Source: Candidatus Rhodoferax mariagerensis
GTDB lineage: Bacteria; Pseudomonadota; Gammaproteobacteria; Burkholderiales; Burkholderiaceae_C
Assembly: GCA_016719055.1 (NCBI GenBank)
Contig: JADKAW010000002.1
Location: 186,001 to 250,000 of the forward strand
Reading direction: 5' to 3'
DNA: 64,000 nt
The notes beneath the pieces were generated by a model that worked only from the letters and a program-made list of their open reading frames with translations, made no database searches and was not told the DNA's origin. Both the position numbers and the translations under genes were made by a program. Every line of letters starts with the position of its first letter. Positions within the stretch are counted from its first letter, which is position 1. Below are positions 60,367 through 64,000 of the stretch, piece after piece.

Positions 60367-60412
60367 CAGGCGGTCTCCTCGCAAAATACAAAGCGCTGGT
60401 CAGCTATAAAAA

Positions 60413-60458
60413 ATAGAGCTGGTCGCGCATATAGGACGGGGGCTGGAGGCGTATTTTC
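60413..60458 (+). repeat. Dispersed repeat, degenerate copy 11
   Basis: Core 60413-60444 (ATAGAG, 20 bases, CGGGGGCT region) with tail GGAGGCGTATTTTCC. It lies between the permease and ATPase genes of the exporter and is oriented opposite to them. Confidence 0.5.
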
Positions 60459-60466
60459 CATAAAAT

Positions 60467-61207
60467 TCAGTGTGCCGCTGCCACTGCTAATGCCGCAGCC
60501 AGTGCCACTGGGTGCTCGTTGCGCGCGTCGCTGGCCACCACACCATCGACAAACCGCACGATGCGCCTGGCATAGGCTGCCATGTCGCTTTCATGGGTGA
60601 CCATCAGCACGGTGATGCCGTGATCCACATTGAGTTTCCACAGCAGGTCCATGATCTCGTGGCTGCGCTGGGTGTCCAGATTGCCGGTGGGCTCGTCGGC
60701 CAGCAGCACGGCCGGCTCGGTGACGATGGCGCGCGCAATCGCCACGCGCTGTTGCTGGCCCCCTGAGAGTTCCGCCGGCGTGTGGTGCTCCCAGCCCGCC
60801 AAACCAACCGAGGCCAGGGCTTTTTTGGCGGCGGCGTGGCGCTTTTTGGCCGGCTCGCCTCGGTACAGCAGTGGCAGCTCGACGTTTTCCTGCGCCGAAG
60901 TGCGTGCCAGCAGGTTAAAGCCCTGAAACACAAAACCCAGGTAACGGCGTCGCAGCAGCGCCCGCTGATCCCGGTTGAGCGTCTCGACATGCACGCCATG
61001 AAAGATGTATTCACCGGTGGTGGGTGTGTCCAGACAACCCAGCGTGTTCATGGCAGTGGACTTGCCCGAGCCACTTGGGCCCATGATGGCAACAAAATCA
61101 CCGGCCTCGATGTCCAGGTCAACCCCTTTGAGGGCTTGCAGCGCTGTCGCCCCTTGACCATACGTTTTGGTCACGCCCCTGAGCGTGATCAGTGGCGCGG
61201 CGCTCAT
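60467..61207 (-). CDS. MacB-type ABC transporter ATP-binding protein
   Basis: A 246-residue ATPase. Seen are Walker A GPSGSGKST, the Q-loop VFQGFNLL, signature LSGGQQQRVAIARAI, Walker B VLLADEPTGNLD and the switch His in MVTHESDMA. The NRDQRALLRRRYLGFVFQ region is typical of the MacB/LolD group. An alanine-rich C-terminal tail follows. The start overlaps the macA-like stop (ATGA), showing coupling with the adaptor gene. Confidence 0.93.
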   Translation of the reverse strand: MSAAPLITLRGVTKTYGQGATALQALKGVDLDIEAGDFVAIMGPSGSGKSTAMNTLGCLDTPTTGEYIFHGVHVETLNRDQRALLRRRYLGFVFQGFNLLARTSAQENVELPLLYRGEPAKKRHAAAKKALASVGLAGWEHHTPAELSGGQQQRVAIARAIVTEPAVLLADEPTGNLDTQRSHEIMDLLWKLNVDHGITVLMVTHESDMAAYARRIVRFVDGVVASDARNEHPVALAAALAVAAAH

Positions 61208-62547
61208 GGTTTAGCGGCCGCCGTGGCACTGCGCTGGTCGGTGATGACTTGCATGCCTTCTTTCAGGTCGCCCTCGGTGATCTCGGTCATGCGGCCATCG
61301 CTGATGCCGGGGGTGACCTTGACTGCCACCGCGGCACCGTCCTGCAACACCCAGACCTGTTTGGGCTGTCCGCCGCCGGTGGCCCGTTTGCCAGGGCCGG
61401 TGCGTGGCATGCGCGGCATCATGCTGCCCATGATGTTGCCACCACCGCTGCTCTTGGCCTGCGCGGCCGTCGCCGACGTGGGTGCAAAACGCAGCGCGGT
61501 ATTGGGCACCAACAAAACGTCCTTGCGCTCCACCGCCGTGATGGTGCTGGTGGCGGTCATGCCCGGGCGCAAGCTCAGGTCCTTGTTGTCCACGTCCATT
61601 TGTGTCACATAGGTCACCACGTTGTCGGTGATGGTTGATCCATAGGACACGCGGGTGATGTTGGCTGGAAAGCGCCGCGTGGCAAAGGCGCTGACGGTGA
61701 AACTGGCCTTTTGCCCGACCTGCACTCGGCCGACGTCGGCCTCATCGACGTTGACCTTCAGCAGCAACTTGCTCAGGTCTTCGGCAATGGTAAACAGCGT
61801 CACGGCCTGCAGCGAAGCTGCCACCGCATTACCAGGGTCCACCGAGCGGGTCAGGATCATGCCGTCAATCGGTGAGCGGATCGACGCCTTGGACAGGTTG
61901 GTCTCATCCGTAGCGAGGGATGCTTTGGCCGAATCAACGTTGGCGCGGGCGCTGGCCTCCGAAGCAGTAGCGCGCTCAAGCCCGGCACGTGCCGTGTCAA
62001 GCTCGGTGGCCGACGGCACCTTGCCACCTGACAGGCGAGCCACTTCTTCCAGCCGGGCCAGACCGGCCCGGGTCTCCTTGACGGTGGCACTGGTTTGCAG
62101 CAACTGCGCTTGTGAGGCCTCCAGCGCCGCGCGTGAGCGGGTTACCTGGTCGGTTAACTTGGCGGTGTCGAGCTCGACCAGCACCTGGCCTTTTTTAACC
62201 CGGTCATTCACATCCACCAGCACGCGCAGCACCGTGCCCGATAGTTCGCTGCCGATGTTGACCGAGCGGGTCGGTTGCAGCGTGCCGTTGGCGTTCACGG
62301 TCAGGGTCAAGTTGCCTTTGGCTGCAGGCTCGGTGACATACACCGGTGCCGCGCTGCGTTGCTGGTTCAGCGTCCAGGCGTAGTAGCCGCCGCCCGCCAG
62401 TGCAATCAGGCTCAGCGTTCCCCACAGGGCAGGGCGCCTCCACCAGGCGCGTTTTGGTGCTTGCGCCAGCAGGGCTTGTAACTCGCTGGGTTTGGAAGTT
62501 GTTGGCTGTACGGCTGCCGTGGTGGCATCTGACGGGTTGGTGCTCAT
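61204..62547 (-). CDS. MacA-like periplasmic adaptor (membrane fusion protein)
   Basis: A 447-residue adaptor of the MacA/HlyD type. The N-terminal anchor lies at about 41-58 (LWGTLSLIALAGGGYYAW). A lipoyl half-motif (SELSGTVLRVLVDVNDRVKKGQVLVEL) is followed by a long helical hairpin (about 125-215) for contact with the TolC partner, a second lipoyl half, beta-barrel and membrane-proximal domains. The segment SSGGGNIMGSMMPRMPRTGP is a Gly/Met-rich insertion near the C-terminus, not usual in MacA. Starts at ATG 62547; the OMF gene lies 142 bp upstream. Confidence 0.91.
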   Translation of the reverse strand: MSTNPSDATTAAVQPTTSKPSELQALLAQAPKRAWWRRPALWGTLSLIALAGGGYYAWTLNQQRSAAPVYVTEPAAKGNLTLTVNANGTLQPTRSVNIGSELSGTVLRVLVDVNDRVKKGQVLVELDTAKLTDQVTRSRAALEASQAQLLQTSATVKETRAGLARLEEVARLSGGKVPSATELDTARAGLERATASEASARANVDSAKASLATDETNLSKASIRSPIDGMILTRSVDPGNAVAASLQAVTLFTIAEDLSKLLLKVNVDEADVGRVQVGQKASFTVSAFATRRFPANITRVSYGSTITDNVVTYVTQMDVDNKDLSLRPGMTATSTITAVERKDVLLVPNTALRFAPTSATAAQAKSSGGGNIMGSMMPRMPRTGPGKRATGGGQPKQVWVLQDGAAVAVKVTPGISDGRMTEITEGDLKEGMQVITDQRSATAAAKP

Positions 62548-62689
62548 GGAAAATGGGCTCGAATGGGTGTGAAATTGGAGGTTGGAGACGTGTTTGGTAC
62601 GGCAATCGGGCTGCTTCGCGCCAAGATGTGTGCACTCGGCTCAATGATTTGGCCCGACAACAAGCGCTTGGTACTTGCGACCTGCGGGC

Positions 62690-64000
62690 TCATTGCCAGC
62701 CCCCGCCCAGCGCTTTGACCAGCCGCACATGGTCGGCGCTCAGTTCAGCCTGCAGGCTGGCCACGCTGTCTTGTGCACTCAGCTGGGTGCGCTGGGTTTG
62801 CAGCACGGTCTGAAAATCAATCAGGCCGCTGGCATAGCGGTTTTGCGCCAGCACTGCAGCATTGCTGGCCGACGTGGCGGCCAATTGCTGCAAGCTCAAA
62901 CGAGCGCGGTCGTTTGTCAGGGCAATCAGCGCGTCTTCAACTTCTTTCAGGGCGGCCAGCACCGTGGCCTGGTAGGCCGCGCGGGCTTGCTCCAGCGCTG
63001 CTTCTTGCGCCAGCACCTGGTTTTTGGCAGCGCCGCCGTCAAACAGCGGCACTGACACCGAGCCCAGCAGGCTACCAGCAAGCGTGGCGCCATTGGACAA
63101 GCCCGCCAGCGTCAAGGCACTTAACGTCAACGCGCCCCCCAAGTTAAAACTGGGGTAACGCGCTGCGTCGGCGGCATCAACACGGGCCAGCGCGGCACTG
63201 ATGCGGTGCTCAGCCGCGCGCACATCGGCGCGCTGGCGCAGGGTGTTGGCAGCGATCGGTGCAGTTAGCTCACTTTTGGCCAGAGGCAGCGGCTGGGGGG
63301 GTGTTAACAGGGCATCGAGATCGAGCGGTTGTTGCCCGGTCAACACCGCCAGGCTGTGGCGAGTTTTGGCCAGACTGGTTTGCAGTGCTGGCACTTGCGC
63401 GGCCGTTTGCGCAACCACCGCTTGCGCCTGCTCAACCTCCAGCGCCGTCACCAGACCCGCTTGCGCTCGCCATTGGGTGATTTGCAGCGTTTCCTGCTGG
63501 CTGGCCAGGTTGCTTTGGGCAATGGTCAACTGGCTTTGGCTACCCCGCAACTGGATGTAGGCCAGCGCCACTTCGGCGGCAATGCTGACTTGCACGTCAC
63601 GCAGGCTGGCCTGAGCTGCCTCGGTGTCGGCCTCACTGGCGTTGATGCTGCTGCGGTTAGCACCAAAAATGTCCATTTCCCAGCGCGCATCCAGTCCGGC
63701 CTTGAAACTGTTGCTGGCGTCGGCGTACTCGGTCTGGCTGCGGCCGGCGGAGCCTGACAGTGTCAGGCTCGGGCCGGCAGAAGCTGCCTTGACATCACGC
63801 AAGGCACGCGACTGTTGCAGCGCCGCCTGGGCTGAGCGGATGCTGGTGTTGGCCTGCAGCGCCTGGTTCACCAACTGGTTCAGTGTGGCGTCGTCAAAAG
63901 TCGTCCACCAGGCGGTGTGTGTCAAAGGCACCGGGGAGGTGGGCGCATGGGCGCCATTGGCAGTGTCAGGGTTGGCAGGCGCAGTGGCGCAACCGGAAAC
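62690..64000 (-). CDS. NodT-type outer membrane factor lipoprotein (TolC family), 5' end cut off
   Basis: The protein is cut by the right edge; 437 residues are visible. The first visible codons spell VSGC, the end of a lipobox, followed by a short linker and TAWWTTFDDATLNQLVNQAL, typical of NodT/OprM-class outer membrane factors. Two repeated helix-strand halves are seen (DARWEMDIFGANRSS and later SVPLFDGGAAKNQV). It should form the trimeric outer membrane duct for the MacAB-type pump encoded next to it. The signal peptide lies beyond the window. Confidence 0.9.
   Translation of the reverse strand, partial: VSGCATAPANPDTANGAHAPTSPVPLTHTAWWTTFDDATLNQLVNQALQANTSIRSAQAALQQSRALRDVKAASAGPSLTLSGSAGRSQTEYADASNSFKAGLDARWEMDIFGANRSSINASEADTEAAQASLRDVQVSIAAEVALAYIQLRGSQSQLTIAQSNLASQQETLQITQWRAQAGLVTALEVEQAQAVVAQTAAQVPALQTSLAKTRHSLAVLTGQQPLDLDALLTPPQPLPLAKSELTAPIAANTLRQRADVRAAEHRISAALARVDAADAARYPSFNLGGALTLSALTLAGLSNGATLAGSLLGSVSVPLFDGGAAKNQVLAQEAALEQARAAYQATVLAALKEVEDALIALTNDRARLSLQQLAATSASNAAVLAQNRYASGLIDFQTVLQTQRTQLSAQDSVASLQAELSADHVRLVKALGGGWQ

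Noticed and set aside
60782..61612. A 276-codon plus-strand frame over the exporter genes
   Set aside because: Antisense to clearly coding ATPase and adaptor genes.

Overview
The window reads as chromosomal DNA of a betaproteobacterium of the order Burkholderiales, most likely family Comamonadaceae (Rhodoferax/Polaromonas-like). This is inferred from the gene order yebC-purD-hemF-nadD-rsfS-rlmH-maf-rng, the yggS/pilT-pilU block, the paired aerobic and anaerobic haem genes, the cbb3 oxidase cluster and a dispersed short repeat of a kind I associate with that family. No rRNA, intact insertion sequence, plasmid gene or CRISPR array is visible.

Layout. 0-7 kb: a cyclic-di-GMP signalling block (hybrid kinase cut by the left edge and frameshifted, HDOD protein, GGDEF-EAL protein with a zinc-binding CZB tail, Lrp-type regulator, and a diguanylate cyclase with duplicated sensor domains). 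7-11 kb: yggS divergent from the pilus-retraction ATPases pilT and pilU, then a hydroxyacid dehydrogenase. 11-12 kb: the wreck of a genomic island (integrase N-terminus fused to a helicase fragment, with likely integrase arm sites) beside the 3' end of tRNA-Pro(TGG). 12-22 kb: housekeeping genes upp, a HerA-like ATPase, yebC, purD, hemF, nadD (frameshifted as given), rsfS, rlmH, maf and rng. 21-26 kb: envelope polysaccharide genes (NodB-type deacetylase, glycosyltransferase, msbA-like flippase, O-antigen ligase-like protein). 26-39 kb: qmcA-nfeD, a large basic amino acid decarboxylase, rhlE, ettA, a DUF1631 protein, an orphan TAXI receptor, yqeY and rpsU. 39-48 kb: a PAS-GGDEF protein, a thiolase, and a FIST / hybrid kinase / HD-GYP signalling locus. 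48-58 kb: a microaerobic respiration block (uspA, ccoI, ccoS, ccoNOQP, ccoH, fnr, hemN, TauE/SafE-like protein) with near-perfect FNR boxes. 58-64 kb: dusA and a split MacAB-TolC-type export system cut by the right edge.

How the parts fit. Low oxygen is one theme: FNR sites precede ccoN and hemN, another lies in front of fnr itself, and a weaker one lies between uspA and ccoI. Surface behaviour is the other: at least five c-di-GMP proteins, type IV pilus retraction and LPS genes.

The most unusual feature is a short interspersed repeat with a 30-nt core (RTAGCT, 18 variable bases, RRGGGCT), found about eleven times. Four copies lie inside protein-coding genes (yggS, a dehydrogenase, nadD, rsfS). 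All four are in sense orientation and in the same reading frame, so each protein carries a related 16-residue segment. This resembles the protein-embedded palindromic elements of Rickettsia, and I know of no description of it here.
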